Counted from the first letter of the stretch, positions 9,229-17,819 are shown. The stretch: 64,000 bases of DNA from Janthinobacterium agaricidamnosum (GCF_003667705.1 NZ_CP033019.1:620001-684000); one strand, 5' to 3'. Made by a program: numbers and translations. Notes: generated from the sequence alone by a model not told the origin.

Positions 9229-9248
9229 GCGAAGCCCAAAGGCTTCGC
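9229..9248. terminator. Hairpin between convergent genes
   Basis: Perfect 8-bp stem GCGAAGCC / GGCTTCGC with a CAAA loop, preceded by seven A and followed by a weak T-rich stretch. It reads best as a terminator in the minus direction (T-run after the stem) and less well in the plus direction. Confidence 0.7.
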
Positions 9249-9264
9249 TTCTTGTCATTTTAGG

Positions 9265-9364
9265 GAGCGCCTGAAAAATGCCCAGGGCTAGGCGTCTTGC
9301 CGAAGGCAGTACGAATGTACGACGAGGCAAGGCAACGACGCCATGGGTATTTTCTCAGGTGCTC
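9265..9364. repeat. 100-base imperfect palindromic intergenic element
   Basis: The left arm begins GAGCGCCTGA and the right arm ends TCAGGTGCTC. The two halves are imperfect reverse complements along their length (CCCA...GGCGTC...TTGCC mirrored by GGCAA...GACGCC...TGGG). The centre, GTACGAATGTAC, falls exactly midway between 9314 and 9315. The element abuts the stop codon of the ABC permease gene. It resembles a MITE- or REP-like unit; no transposase is nearby. Confidence 0.75.
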
Positions 9365-10336
9365 TTAACGCGATTTTACAAAGGGGATGCCGATGGCCTT
9401 CGGCGCGATGGATTTCGCCATCAAGCCCGCCAGCACGATCACGGTGACTACGTACGGCACCATCTGGATCAAGGAGCCGGGGATGCGGCCCACGACGGGC
9501 AAGTCCACGCCTTCAATCTGGATCTGGATGGCGGCGAAGAAGCCGAACATCAGGCAGCCGAGGAAGGTGTAGACGGGACGCCAGTTGCCGAACACCATGG
9601 CCGTCAGGGCCAGATAGCCGGCGCCGGCCGACATGTCGCGCAGGAAGAAGCCACTTTGTACGATGGCCAGATACGCGCCCGAGAACGAGCACAGGATGCC
9701 CGCCACCAGCATGGCCAGGTAGCGCGTCGCTTCCACGCTCACACCGGCCGAGTCGGCCGCATGCGGGTTTTCGCCGCAGGCGCGCAGGCGCAGGCCGAAG
9801 CGCGTGTGGTACAGCAGCCAGTGCACGAGCGGGATCAAGAGGAAGGCCACGTAGACGAGGATGGAATGGCCGCCGATCAGATGGGCATACACCCAGCCGA
9901 TGAAGGGAATATGCTCCACGTACTGCGTGCCCGGCAAGACCACGTCGAACAGCCGCGCCGAACCGAGGTCGGGCGTGCGGCCGCCTTGCTGGAAGAAGAA
10001 TTGCGCCAGCACGAAGGTCAGTCCGCTCATGGCGATGTTGATCGCCATGCCGGCCACCAGCTGGTTGCCCTTTTGCGTGATGCTGACGTACGCCTGCAGC
10101 AGGGCCAGGGCGACGCAGACGAGCATGCCTGCAGCCATGCCGTAATACGGGTTTTGCGTCGTGTAGGCGACGGCGGCGGAAGCGAAGGCGCTGGCCAGGA
10201 TCTTGCCTTCCAGGCCGATGTCGATCATGCCGCTGCGTTCGGCAAACAGGCCGGCCATGGCGGCAAAGATCAGGACGGGCGCATTGCGCACGGTCGATAC
10301 CAGGATGCTGGCGAATTGAAAGTCGTCGAGTGTCAT
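9365..10336 (-). CDS. Nucleoside ABC transporter permease (NupC/YufQ-type)
   Basis: Inner-membrane permease of the BMP-family nucleoside importer. Typical features are an early GMIDIGLEGKIL motif and repeated hydrophobic segments over about 323 residues (FVLAQFFF, YVAFLLIPLVHWLLYHT, VVTVIVLAGLMA). LRACGENPHAADSAGVSV is the cytoplasmic loop conserved in this permease family. It is the last gene of a minus-strand operon BMP protein, ATPase, permease 1, permease 2. It starts 4 bases after the stop of permease 1. Its partners and the surrounding nucleoside catabolic genes make nucleosides the likely substrate. Confidence 0.9.
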   Translation of the reverse strand: MTLDDFQFASILVSTVRNAPVLIFAAMAGLFAERSGMIDIGLEGKILASAFASAAVAYTTQNPYYGMAAGMLVCVALALLQAYVSITQKGNQLVAGMAINIAMSGLTFVLAQFFFQQGGRTPDLGSARLFDVVLPGTQYVEHIPFIGWVYAHLIGGHSILVYVAFLLIPLVHWLLYHTRFGLRLRACGENPHAADSAGVSVEATRYLAMLVAGILCSFSGAYLAIVQSGFFLRDMSAGAGYLALTAMVFGNWRPVYTFLGCLMFGFFAAIQIQIEGVDLPVVGRIPGSLIQMVPYVVTVIVLAGLMAKSIAPKAIGIPFVKSR

Positions 10337-10340
10337 GGTG

Positions 10341-11420
10341 TTAGCCTTTGGTGCGCTTGAGCAGGGCGGAAATGGCCGGTGCGTAGAAGTTTTCCATGGC
10401 GCCGCAGAACAGGATGATCAAGCCCTGGATGAAAATGAAAGTTTCAGTTGGGATATTCGGTTTTTCCAGCGACAGGTCGAAGCCACCCTGGATCAGCGCG
10501 CCGAACAGCACGGCCGACAAAAAGATGCCGACCGGATGCTGGCGGCCCATCAGGGCGATGGCGATGCCGATGAAGCCGGCGCCACCGACGAAATTGAGCG
10601 ACAAATAGTGCGTCGAACCCATGATGGAATTGACGGAGCCGAGGCCCGCCAGCGCGCCCGAGATCAGCATGACGATGATGATCATCTTGCTGATCGACAC
10701 GCCCGCATAGTGGGCCGCGTGCTTGTTGAGGCCCGTGGCGCGCAGCTTGAAGCCCCACGACGAACGCCAGACCATCACGCCGTAGATCACCAGCGCGGCG
10801 ATCGCCAGGATAAAGCTGATGTTCAGCGGCGTGTCGCCCAGCGACGGGAACCAGGTGGAGAGGCGCGGCATTTCGCCGCTTTCCGCAAACACGCGGCTGG
10901 CCGTGTTCTGCTCGCCCGGCGGAATCAGGTACTTTACGATAATAAAATTCATCAGGCTGGCGGCGATGAAGTTGAACATGATGGTGGTCACCACAATGTG
11001 GCTGCCGCGCTTCGCTTGCAGATAGCCGGGCAAAAAGCCCCACAAGGCGCCGAACAGGGCCGCGCCGATCATGGCGGCAGGAATCAAGAGCCAGGCGGGC
11101 AGGGTCTGGTCGAAGGCCAGCATGGCCACCGTCAAGCCCAGGCCGCCGATATACATCTGGCCTTCGGAACCGATATTGAACAGCCCGGCCTGCATCGCCA
11201 CGGAAACCGACAGGCCCGTGAAAATGAAGGTGCTGGCGTAGAACAGCGTGTAGCTCAAGCCTTCCGGATTGAGGATGGCGCTGTGGACGAGGATCGACAG
11301 CGATTCGGCCGGGTCTTCGCCCAGCATATAAATCACCAGGGCCGCGACCAGCAAGGCCGACAGCAGGTTTAACATGGGCATGACAAAGGCTGTCGCCCAG
11401 CGTGGCAAGTCGTTATTCAT
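10341..11420 (-). CDS. Nucleoside ABC transporter permease (NupB/YufP-type)
   Basis: 359-residue inner-membrane permease, partner of the gene at 9365. It has the characteristic GLFNIGSEGQMYIGG motif and the cytoplasmic loop LRATGLNKHAAHYAGVSI. Multiple transmembrane segments include LLSALLVAALVIYML and LIQGGFDLSLE preceded by hydrophobic runs. The ATG at 11420 overlaps the stop of the ATPase gene by four bases (ATGA), indicating translational coupling. Confidence 0.9.
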   Translation of the reverse strand: MNNDLPRWATAFVMPMLNLLSALLVAALVIYMLGEDPAESLSILVHSAILNPEGLSYTLFYASTFIFTGLSVSVAMQAGLFNIGSEGQMYIGGLGLTVAMLAFDQTLPAWLLIPAAMIGAALFGALWGFLPGYLQAKRGSHIVVTTIMFNFIAASLMNFIIVKYLIPPGEQNTASRVFAESGEMPRLSTWFPSLGDTPLNISFILAIAALVIYGVMVWRSSWGFKLRATGLNKHAAHYAGVSISKMIIIVMLISGALAGLGSVNSIMGSTHYLSLNFVGGAGFIGIAIALMGRQHPVGIFLSAVLFGALIQGGFDLSLEKPNIPTETFIFIQGLIILFCGAMENFYAPAISALLKRTKG

Positions 11421-12970
11421 GATTTATGCATTCCCCCCATCAACAGACCGATGCGGGTGGTATCGAATTCTTCAATTTTCAGTTCGCCGGTGATGCGTCC
11501 GCCGCACATGACGAGAATGCGGTCGGCCAGCGCCCGCACTTCTTCCAGTTCGACTGACACCAGCAGGATCGCCACGCCCGCGTCGCGCAGGGCCAGCAAT
11601 TGCGTATGGATGCTTTCGATGGTGCCGATGTCGACGCCGCGCGTGGGTTGCCCCACCAGCATCAGTTTCGGCTTGGCCAGCACTTCGCGTGCGATCACCA
11701 CCTTTTGCTGGTTACCGCCGGACAGCAAGCCGATACGCAAGTCCGGATTGGCCGGGCGCACGTCAAACGTTTTCAGCAGTTCCGCGCAGCGGGCGCCGAT
11801 GGCCTTGAAGTTGAACAGGCCCCAGCGGTTTTTCAGGTGGTCCTGGTAACCGAGGATGGTGTTTTGCATGACGGAAAAATTCTTCACCACGCCATCGCGC
11901 AAGCGGTCTTCCGGAATGTGGGCGATGCCCAGCTCGCGGAAGGCCAGCGGCAAGCCGTCGGCATCGTGGCGCTTGGCAAACGGCAAGTCCTTGTCGAGAA
12001 AACGCAGCTTGCCGGACGTCGGCAAGCGCATGCCCGACAGAATTTCCAGTAGCTCGCTCTGGCCATTGCCGGAAACGCCCGCGATGGCGACGATTTCGCC
12101 GGCGCGCAACTTGAAACCTATATCGGCCAGCAATTTGACTTGCTGCTCGTCGGCCAGTTGCAGATCAGCCACTTCCAGCACCGTGGCGCCCGGATTGTAC
12201 GGTGCGCGGGGCAGGTGGCTCTGGATGGGGCGGCCCACCATCATGTTGGCCAGTTCCTCTTTCGAGGTGCCGGCCGTTGCCACGGCGCCCACCACCGTGC
12301 CGCCGCGCATGACGGTGACGTTGTCGGTGATTTCCAGGATCTCTTGCAGCTTGTGCGTGATCAGGATGATGGTCTTGCCTTGCTCCTTGAACAGGCGCAG
12401 GATTTCAAACAGCGAGGCCGTTTCCTGGGCCGTCAGCACGGCCGTCGGCTCGTCGAGGATCAGAATATTGGCGCTGCGGTAAATCTGCTTGAGGATTTCC
12501 ACGCGCTGCTGCGCGCCGACGGACAAGTCTTCGATCTTCGCCAGCGGGTCGACGTCGAGGCGGTAGCGCGCGCAAATCTCGCGCAATTTCGCTTCCGCTT
12601 CCGTGCGGTGGCTGGCCAGGCGAAAACCGCCTTCCGTGCCCAGCATGATATTGTCGAGGACGGTGAAGTTTTCGACCAGCATGAAGTGCTGGTGCACCAT
12701 GCCGATGCCGAGGTTGATCGCTTCCTGGCTATTGCGGATAGGCTGTACTTTACCGTCGAGCAAGATTTCTCCGCCGTCGGCACGGTAATACCCGTACAGG
12801 ATGCTCATCAAGGTCGATTTGCCGGCGCCGTTCTCTCCCACCAGGCCGTGGATACTGCCCTTGGCGATGGAGAAGCTGACGTCGGCGTTCGCCTTCACAT
12901 GTCCAAACTGCTTGGAAATGTTGCGAAATTCTACTGCTGGCTGCATAGGTTCATAACTGGATAGTTTCAT
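11417..12970 (-). CDS. Nucleoside ABC transporter ATP-binding protein, two ABC domains
   Basis: 517 residues with two ABC cassettes, as in NupA/YufO and sugar-importer ATPases. Domain 1 has the Walker A GLVGENGAGKST, signature DLSVGAQQRVEILK and Walker B ILILDEPTAVL. Domain 2 has the degenerate GVSGNGQSEL, signature GLLSGGNQQKVVIAREV and LMLVGQPTRGVD. The start at 12970 gives MKLSSYEPMQPAVEF; the second ATG at 12946 is equally credible, since neither has an obvious ribosome-binding site. It sits between the BMP protein gene, 57 bases upstream, and permease 1, which overlaps its stop. Confidence 0.92.
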   Translation of the reverse strand: MKLSSYEPMQPAVEFRNISKQFGHVKANADVSFSIAKGSIHGLVGENGAGKSTLMSILYGYYRADGGEILLDGKVQPIRNSQEAINLGIGMVHQHFMLVENFTVLDNIMLGTEGGFRLASHRTEAEAKLREICARYRLDVDPLAKIEDLSVGAQQRVEILKQIYRSANILILDEPTAVLTAQETASLFEILRLFKEQGKTIILITHKLQEILEITDNVTVMRGGTVVGAVATAGTSKEELANMMVGRPIQSHLPRAPYNPGATVLEVADLQLADEQQVKLLADIGFKLRAGEIVAIAGVSGNGQSELLEILSGMRLPTSGKLRFLDKDLPFAKRHDADGLPLAFRELGIAHIPEDRLRDGVVKNFSVMQNTILGYQDHLKNRWGLFNFKAIGARCAELLKTFDVRPANPDLRIGLLSGGNQQKVVIAREVLAKPKLMLVGQPTRGVDIGTIESIHTQLLALRDAGVAILLVSVELEEVRALADRILVMCGGRITGELKIEEFDTTRIGLLMGGMHKS

Positions 12971-13027
12971 GGAAACGCGCCGCGCGGAGACAGGCCCCGG
13001 CGGCGCGCTAAAAGATACGGAGAAAAA

Positions 13028-14023
13028 TTAAACCGGGCAGCTGCTGCCGACGCGGTAATCGATCACTTTGATCTTGCCATCGATAATGTCCTTACGCGCA
13101 CCCAACACGCGTTTTTCGATTTCCGGCGTAATCAGCTTGCGGTTATTCTCATCGAGTGCCCAATCCACGCCGCCCTCTTTCAAGCCTTTATAGCTGACGC
13201 CGCCCTTCCAGGTGCCGTTCTTGACTTGCATGAAGCTGTCGTAGACCGTGTTGTCGACGCGCTTGACCATCGAGGTCAGGATGCTGCCTGGATACAAATG
13301 GTTCTGGTTCGAATCGACGCCGATCGCCAGCTTGCCTTTTTCCTTGGCCATTTGCAGGGTGCCCATGCCGCTGCCGCCGGCGACGGCGAACACGACATCG
13401 ACGCCGCGCTCGAATTGCGAGCGGGCCAGTTCGCCGCCCTTGGCCGGGTCATTCCAGGCGCCGGACGTGGTGCCGACCATGTTTTGCGTGATTTCCGTCT
13501 TCGGATTGACTGCCTTGACGCCTTGCGCGTAGCCGCAGGCGAAGTTGCGGATCAGGGGAATATCGATGCCGCCGATGAAGCCTACTTTTTTGCTTTTGCT
13601 GGCCATGGCTGCAGCCACACCGACCAGGTAGGAGCCTTCTTCTTCCTTGAAGACGACGGAGTTGACGTTGCTGCCGGCGGCCTGGCCGTCGATCAGCACG
13701 AATTTTACGTTCGGAAATTCCTTGGCGACCTTTTGCACGGCTTGCGTTTGCGCAAAGCCGATGGCGGCGATCATGTCGAGTTTCTTGCGGGCCAAGCCAC
13801 GCATGACTTGCTCGGCTTGCGTATCGCTCGATGCCTGGACTTCGATGAAGGAAATGCCCGTGTCTTTTTTGAAGCGCGAGGCGCCTTCGAAAGCGGATTG
13901 GTTGAACGACTTGTCGAACTTGCCGCCCGCGTCATACACGACACCCAGTTTTGGGGTAGCCGCGGACGCTTGAGCAGTCAGAAATACGGCTGCGATCGTC
14001 AAACTAAATTGTGTAAGTTTCAT
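13028..14023 (-). CDS. BMP-family nucleoside-binding protein (PnrA-like)
   Basis: Periplasmic substrate-binding protein of the Bmp/PnrA type (331 residues), first gene of the nucleoside ABC operon. The signal peptide is MKLTQFSLTIAAVFLTAQASA. Mature N-terminal motifs are GVVYDAGGKFDKSFNQSAFEGA and, later, FIGGIDIPLIRNFACGYAQG and AVAGGSGMGTLQ, all typical of purine-nucleoside receptor A. AGGAG lies nine bases before the ATG. The long upstream region (14024-14516) carries a promoter module nearly identical to that before the purine nucleoside phosphorylase gene, so the two transcripts are probably co-regulated. Confidence 0.92.
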   Translation of the reverse strand: MKLTQFSLTIAAVFLTAQASAATPKLGVVYDAGGKFDKSFNQSAFEGASRFKKDTGISFIEVQASSDTQAEQVMRGLARKKLDMIAAIGFAQTQAVQKVAKEFPNVKFVLIDGQAAGSNVNSVVFKEEEGSYLVGVAAAMASKSKKVGFIGGIDIPLIRNFACGYAQGVKAVNPKTEITQNMVGTTSGAWNDPAKGGELARSQFERGVDVVFAVAGGSGMGTLQMAKEKGKLAIGVDSNQNHLYPGSILTSMVKRVDNTVYDSFMQVKNGTWKGGVSYKGLKEGGVDWALDENNRKLITPEIEKRVLGARKDIIDGKIKVIDYRVGSSCPV

Positions 14024-14325
14024 GAATTGGCTCCTGGAAGATCGATATTGTATATTTTTTATAGGTGAAACATATAATTTGGGGCCGATTTAGCCTGTTT
14101 TTGATGCACGAGGTGATAATTCCTTATCAACATTGCACTGTATCGCACAAGATCATTGCTGACCTCGCGTGCTTTCATGTCGACAGTGTGATGCTCATGC
14201 AACAGTCGCGCCCCGTCTCTTTTATAGGTACAACATCGAATGGGGCTGCCGGAGCGGGCTGGGATGCGCCGTCAGTGGACGGGCAGGGCAGACACGGAAC
14301 CGGCGCCGCGATGGGCGTCCGAATC

Positions 14326-14396
14326 ACTATGCATCATGCCAGATATGTATGACAAATACGTTTTTGTTTAGCTATTTATATGATTGCCATATAAAT
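14326..14396 (-). promoter_or_regulatory. Operator-promoter module of the nucleoside transporter operon
   Basis: On the minus strand a 23-base palindrome ATTTATAT-N7-ATATAAAT (14374-14396) is followed 18 bases later by TTGTCA (14350-14355), an 18-base spacer and CATAGT (14326-14331). The module from palindrome to -10 matches that at 17749-17819 in order and spacing, sharing blocks GTATTTG-Y-CATACATAT and TGATGCATAGTG. The palindrome contains the TAT-N7-ATA core expected of a LysR T-N11-A box. Confidence 0.65.
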
Positions 14397-14423
14397 TGGA
14401 ATGCAAACCCAAAACGAAGGGCT

Positions 14424-14464
14424 GGGGTCGGACGGGGACGCCGAGTCCCTGAGGGTCCGACCCC
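14424..14464. repeat. GGGGTCRGAC palindrome, copy 1
   Basis: Perfect 10-base arms GGGGTCGGAC / GTCCGACCCC enclosing a smaller inverted repeat GGGAC / GTCCC. It is a variant member of the family also found at 23480, 24901 and 34233. It lies downstream of the LysR gene. Confidence 0.8.
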
Positions 14465-14516
14465 GGTCTTGCTGCTTTTCGGGTTGGCGTTGCTTGCTGA
14501 CGCTTGAGGCTTTGCC

Positions 14517-15419
14517 TCAATTAGCTGGGGGATTGATGATATTCAGGAAAGCCCGCACGACGGGAGCGTCGTCGAGCGTCGTGTAGCTGATATACAAGTT
14601 GGCCGACGGCGGATTGGTCTTGATCGGCAGAAATACCACGCCGGGCCAGCCGATGCGGCTCGTCGTTTCCGGCACCAGGGTCACGCCCAGGCCCGCGCCC
14701 ACCATGGCCAGCAGGGTCTGCGGTTCGCTTGCTTCCTGGAAGATCATGGGTTCGAAACCGGCATTGATACAGCATTGCACCAGGTAGCGGGGAAACGCGG
14801 ACTTGTCGAGGTTGAGGGTCAGCATCGGCTCGTGGGCGATGTCGATCAGCTCGATGGCCGTGTTTTTCGCCAGCGGATGGTGTTCATTGACGGCCACGCA
14901 GACGTTTTCGCGGAAGCACAGTTCCTGGCGCAGATTGTCGTGGCGCAAGTCGTCGTCGTTGAGCTTGGGTTCGCGCCAGAAACCCACGTCGATCTGTTTG
15001 GCGCGCAAGGCTTCGTATTGCACCGTGGGACCGAATTCATGAATGGTCCAGGTGACGCGGGGAAATTTGGTCTGGAATTCTTCCAGCAGGCTGGGGATGG
15101 GGCCCCACATGGCCGAGCCGACGATGCCAACGCGCAAGCGGCCCACTTCGCCGCGGTCGATCTGGCGGATGGTATCGATGGTCATGCGCATCTTGGCCAG
15201 CAGCTCGGCCGCCTCGTTCATCAACGCCTTGCCCGCCACGGTCAGCTCGAAGGTGCGCGTGGTGCGCGCAAACAGGCGCACGCCCAGTTCGCTTTCCAGT
15301 TTCATGATCTGCTGGCTCAGGGGCGGCTGCGAGATATGCAGGCGCTCGGCGGCGCGGCTGAAGCTTTTCTCCTCGGCAACGGCAAGAAAATACTTTAACT
15401 GTTTCAGATCGATGGACAT
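14517..15419 (-). CDS. LysR-family transcriptional regulator
   Basis: 300 residues with a LysR winged helix at the N-terminus (MSIDLKQLKYFLAVAEEKSF, SRAAERLHISQPPLSQQIMK) and a periplasmic-binding-like effector domain (LRVGIVGSAMWGPIPSLL, MVGAGLGVTLVPE). The ATG at 15419 is chosen because the family consensus begins there. It lies 85 bases after psuG on the same strand and may be co-transcribed with psuKG. Two T-N11-A type palindromes flank its locus (14374 and 17749), making it the nearest candidate regulator of nucleoside uptake and phosphorolysis. That link is inference. Confidence 0.87.
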   Translation of the reverse strand: MSIDLKQLKYFLAVAEEKSFSRAAERLHISQPPLSQQIMKLESELGVRLFARTTRTFELTVAGKALMNEAAELLAKMRMTIDTIRQIDRGEVGRLRVGIVGSAMWGPIPSLLEEFQTKFPRVTWTIHEFGPTVQYEALRAKQIDVGFWREPKLNDDDLRHDNLRQELCFRENVCVAVNEHHPLAKNTAIELIDIAHEPMLTLNLDKSAFPRYLVQCCINAGFEPMIFQEASEPQTLLAMVGAGLGVTLVPETTSRIGWPGVVFLPIKTNPPSANLYISYTTLDDAPVVRAFLNIINPPAN

Positions 15420-15504
15420 GCTTTCCTTGGCGTTGCGTGGTGCCTGGCGATGGAACGGCGCGCGGACCGGTAACGGCGCGCGCGCTTTCTTTACAGCAGT
15501 CCTA

Positions 15505-16434
15505 TTATCGTGCCACGACCGCCTGCATGGCAATGGCCAGCGCGGTGCCGACTTGGGCATTGTGTTTGACCAGCGCGATATTCGTCGCCAGGCTGCGGCC
15601 ATCCGTCAGCTGCTTGATGCGCGACAACAGGAATGGCGTGACTTGCTTGCCCTTCACGCCGCCCGCGTCCGCTTCCTGCAAGGCTTGCGTGGTGATCGCA
15701 TCGATTTCTTCCTTCGGCATCGCTTGCGCGGCCGGCACGGGGTTGCTGACGATCACGCCGCCTTTCAAGCCCAGCTGCCACTTGGTGCCGATGAAGGCGG
15801 CCTGTTCCTCAGCCGTGTCGAGGCGGAAATCGGCCTTGAAGCCGCTTTCGCGCGTGAAGAAGGCGGGGAATCCTTCCTGGCCCACGCTGATGACGGGAAC
15901 GCCGTGGGTTTCCAGGTATTCCAGGGTCAGGCCGATGTCGAGGATGGATTTGACGCCCGCGCAGACGACGGCCACGGACGTGTGCGCCAATTCCTGCAAG
16001 TCGGCGGAAATGTCGAAGCTCGTTTCCGCGCCGCGGTGCACGCCGCCGATGCCGCCCGTGACGAACACGGCAATACCGGCCAGTTCCGCGCAGATCATGG
16101 TGGCGGCCACGGTGGTGGCGCCCAGTTTGCCCTGCGACAGGACGAACGGCAGGTCGCGGCGGCTGACCTTCATGGCGTCGGGCGAGGTGCCCAGCAATTC
16201 CAGCTGCTCGGGCGACAGGCCCACACAGATCTTGTCGCCGATGATGGCGATGGTGGCCGGCACGGCGCCGCCGTCACGGATGATCTGCTCCACTTCGCGC
16301 GCCATTTCCACGTTTTGCGGATACGGCATGCCGTGCGAAATGATGGTCGATTCCAGCGCCACGATGGCCTTGCCGGCGGCGCGCGCATCGAGCACTTCTT
16401 GCGAGAACGAGAGGAAATTATTCAGTTGCGTCAT
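15505..16434 (-). CDS. psuG: Pseudouridine-5'-phosphate glycosidase
   Basis: PsuG (YeiN) splits pseudouridine 5'-phosphate into uracil and ribose 5-phosphate, breaking a C-C glycosidic bond. Recognisable family blocks are [72 protein letters not shown] and [18 protein letters not shown]. The length of 309 residues is as expected. The gene starts three bases after the psuK stop, as in other psuKG operons. Its uracil product would feed the pyrimidine-degradation genes at 30541-42753. Confidence 0.95.
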   Translation of the reverse strand: MTQLNNFLSFSQEVLDARAAGKAIVALESTIISHGMPYPQNVEMAREVEQIIRDGGAVPATIAIIGDKICVGLSPEQLELLGTSPDAMKVSRRDLPFVLSQGKLGATTVAATMICAELAGIAVFVTGGIGGVHRGAETSFDISADLQELAHTSVAVVCAGVKSILDIGLTLEYLETHGVPVISVGQEGFPAFFTRESGFKADFRLDTAEEQAAFIGTKWQLGLKGGVIVSNPVPAAQAMPKEEIDAITTQALQEADAGGVKGKQVTPFLLSRIKQLTDGRSLATNIALVKHNAQVGTALAIAMQAVVAR

Positions 16435-16437
16435 ATG

Positions 16438-17595
16438 TCAATCCTGTTGAAAGAGGGTAGGGGGAGGCGGCGCCAGGTCGGCGTCGTCGATGTCGTCGAG
16501 GGCGCCGGCCGAAATCCGGGGCGAGACGGTGGCAGCCGATTCCAGGGTCATGGCCGCCAGCTTCAGGCCGCGCCGGCAAGCCAGTTTCAAGTCGCTGATG
16601 TCGTGGTACAGCGACCAGCAGACGGCGGCGGAAAACGCGTCGCCTGCGCCCGTCACGTCGACGGCGTCCACTTCGCGCGCGGCCAGGTGCACGATGGGCG
16701 CGTCCAGGCTGTCGCCGTCCGTGAAATACACGCCTTCGCCGCCGCAGGTGACGATCACCTGGCGCGCCCCCTGGCGCTGTACTTCGCGGCAGGCGGCGCG
16801 CATCTCGAACGCCGTCGGCAAGGCGCGCGCCACGCGCGTTTCCAGCTCGCCCCGGTTCAGGATCAGCAGGTGCAAGCCCGTCAGGTCTAGCGGCAGGTGC
16901 GCCATCTTCGGCTGCGAGACGGCGACGATGACCAGCGGCGTCGCGCGGGCAGCATCCTGGCGCGCATCAGCCAGCAGCGCCTGCACGCTGTCGTGGCCCA
17001 GGTTCAGGTCGCAGACGGTGAGGGCGGCGGCGGCGCGCTGCGGCTGGCGGCTGTGCAAAAAGGCCGGTGTCAGCTGTTCGTACAGCTGCATGTTGGCCAT
17101 CGCCAGCAGCATTTCGCCATGTTCGTCGAGCACGGCCGTGTAAGTGCCGCTGCTGGTGTTGCTTAAATGCAGGCTGCCGCGCATGTCGATGCCCGCGTCT
17201 TCCGCGTGCGTCTGCAGCGCATGGCCGGCCGCGTCGTCGCCCAGCGCCGTCAGCAGGGCGACGGGAATCGACAATCGGGCCAGGTTTTCCGCGATGTTGC
17301 GGCCCACGCCGCCAAACACTTCTTCCGAGCGCACGGGATTCGAGGTGCCCATCTGCAGTGTCGCCAGCGTGCGCATCTTGCGGTCGAGGTTGGCGGCGCC
17401 TATGCACAGCACGGGACGGCTGTCGGGCAGCACGTAGGCGCGTCCCAGCAGGCGTCGCTCGCGGATGAGTCCGGCGATGTGGCCGGCGACGGCCGAGCGC
17501 GACAAGCCCAGCTCGCTCGCCAGGTCTTGCTGCGAGATGAAGGGGTTGTTGCGGATCAGCGCATATAGCTGGTCTTTTTTATTGGTATCGGTCAC
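16438..17595 (-). CDS. psuK: Pseudouridine kinase with N-terminal winged helix
   Basis: PfkB-family kinase that makes pseudouridine 5'-phosphate for PsuG. Residues 1-60 are a winged helix-turn-helix (FISQQDLASELGLSRSAVAG, RERRLLGRAYVL), a feature of many YeiC/PsuK proteins. The kinase follows with GGVGRNIAENLARL and the C-terminal PfkB signature DAVDVTGAGDAFSAA. It has 385 residues. The HTH suggests it could regulate its own promoter, which has two direct repeats (17614-17648), but this is inference. It is transcribed divergently from the nucleoside phosphorylase gene. Confidence 0.93.
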   Translation of the reverse strand: MTDTNKKDQLYALIRNNPFISQQDLASELGLSRSAVAGHIAGLIRERRLLGRAYVLPDSRPVLCIGAANLDRKMRTLATLQMGTSNPVRSEEVFGGVGRNIAENLARLSIPVALLTALGDDAAGHALQTHAEDAGIDMRGSLHLSNTSSGTYTAVLDEHGEMLLAMANMQLYEQLTPAFLHSRQPQRAAAALTVCDLNLGHDSVQALLADARQDAARATPLVIVAVSQPKMAHLPLDLTGLHLLILNRGELETRVARALPTAFEMRAACREVQRQGARQVIVTCGGEGVYFTDGDSLDAPIVHLAAREVDAVDVTGAGDAFSAAVCWSLYHDISDLKLACRRGLKLAAMTLESAATVSPRISAGALDDIDDADLAPPPPTLFQQD

Positions 17596-17613
17596 AAGGT
17601 TTCACTGAAAGGA

Positions 17614-17658
17614 TAAACATTTGTCCGAAACTTTAAACATTTGTCTGATTGGTGTCAA
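17614..17658 (-). promoter_or_regulatory. psuK promoter with paired direct repeats
   Basis: On the minus strand TTGACA (17653-17658), a 17-base spacer and TAAAGT (17630-17635) form a good sigma-70 promoter. Two copies of TCRGACAAATGTTTA start 20 bases apart (plus-strand starts 17614 and 17634). One lies in the spacer and over the -10, the other just downstream of the probable start site, a layout typical of repressor operators. Confidence 0.65.
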
Positions 17659-17748
17659 GCTCGCATAAAAAACCTTCGTATGGAGCTTGTATGCATGCAT
17701 TTCCCGGGCATGGCGGGCCTGGGCTAGCCTCGACTATAATATCGGCCA

Positions 17749-17819
17749 TTTATATTTGAATTGTATAAATGGGCAAGAAAAATGGTATTTGCCATACATA
17801 TTCCGTTTGATGCATAGTG
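17749..17819 (+). promoter_or_regulatory. Operator-promoter module of the nucleoside phosphorylase/deo operon
   Basis: A 23-base palindrome ATTTATAT-TTGAATT-GTATAAAT (17749-17771) is followed after 18 bases by TTGCCA (17790-17795), an 18-base spacer and CATAGT (17814-17819). Same order, spacing and shared blocks as the module at 14326-14396. The implied start site near 17826 leaves a leader of about 125 bases before the ATG. Confidence 0.65.

Larger units (their letters stand above)
14024..14516 (-). other. 493-base intergenic region upstream of the nucleoside transporter operon
   Basis: No gene was recognised here. Besides the promoter module at 14326-14396 and the GGGGTCGGAC repeat at 14424-14464, it holds two items. 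One is a perfect palindrome TGATAA-TTCC-TTATCA (14114-14129). The other is a direct repeat TTTTATAGGTgaAACAT (14057-14073) / TTTTATAGGTacAACAT (14220-14236). If the promoter at 14326 is used, the transporter mRNA has a leader of roughly 300 bases containing both of these. Confidence 0.6.

Noticed and set aside
15043..16890. 615-codon plus-strand open frame over the LysR gene and psuKG
   Set aside because: Covers three recognisable minus-strand genes and an intergenic gap; no domain or start signal.
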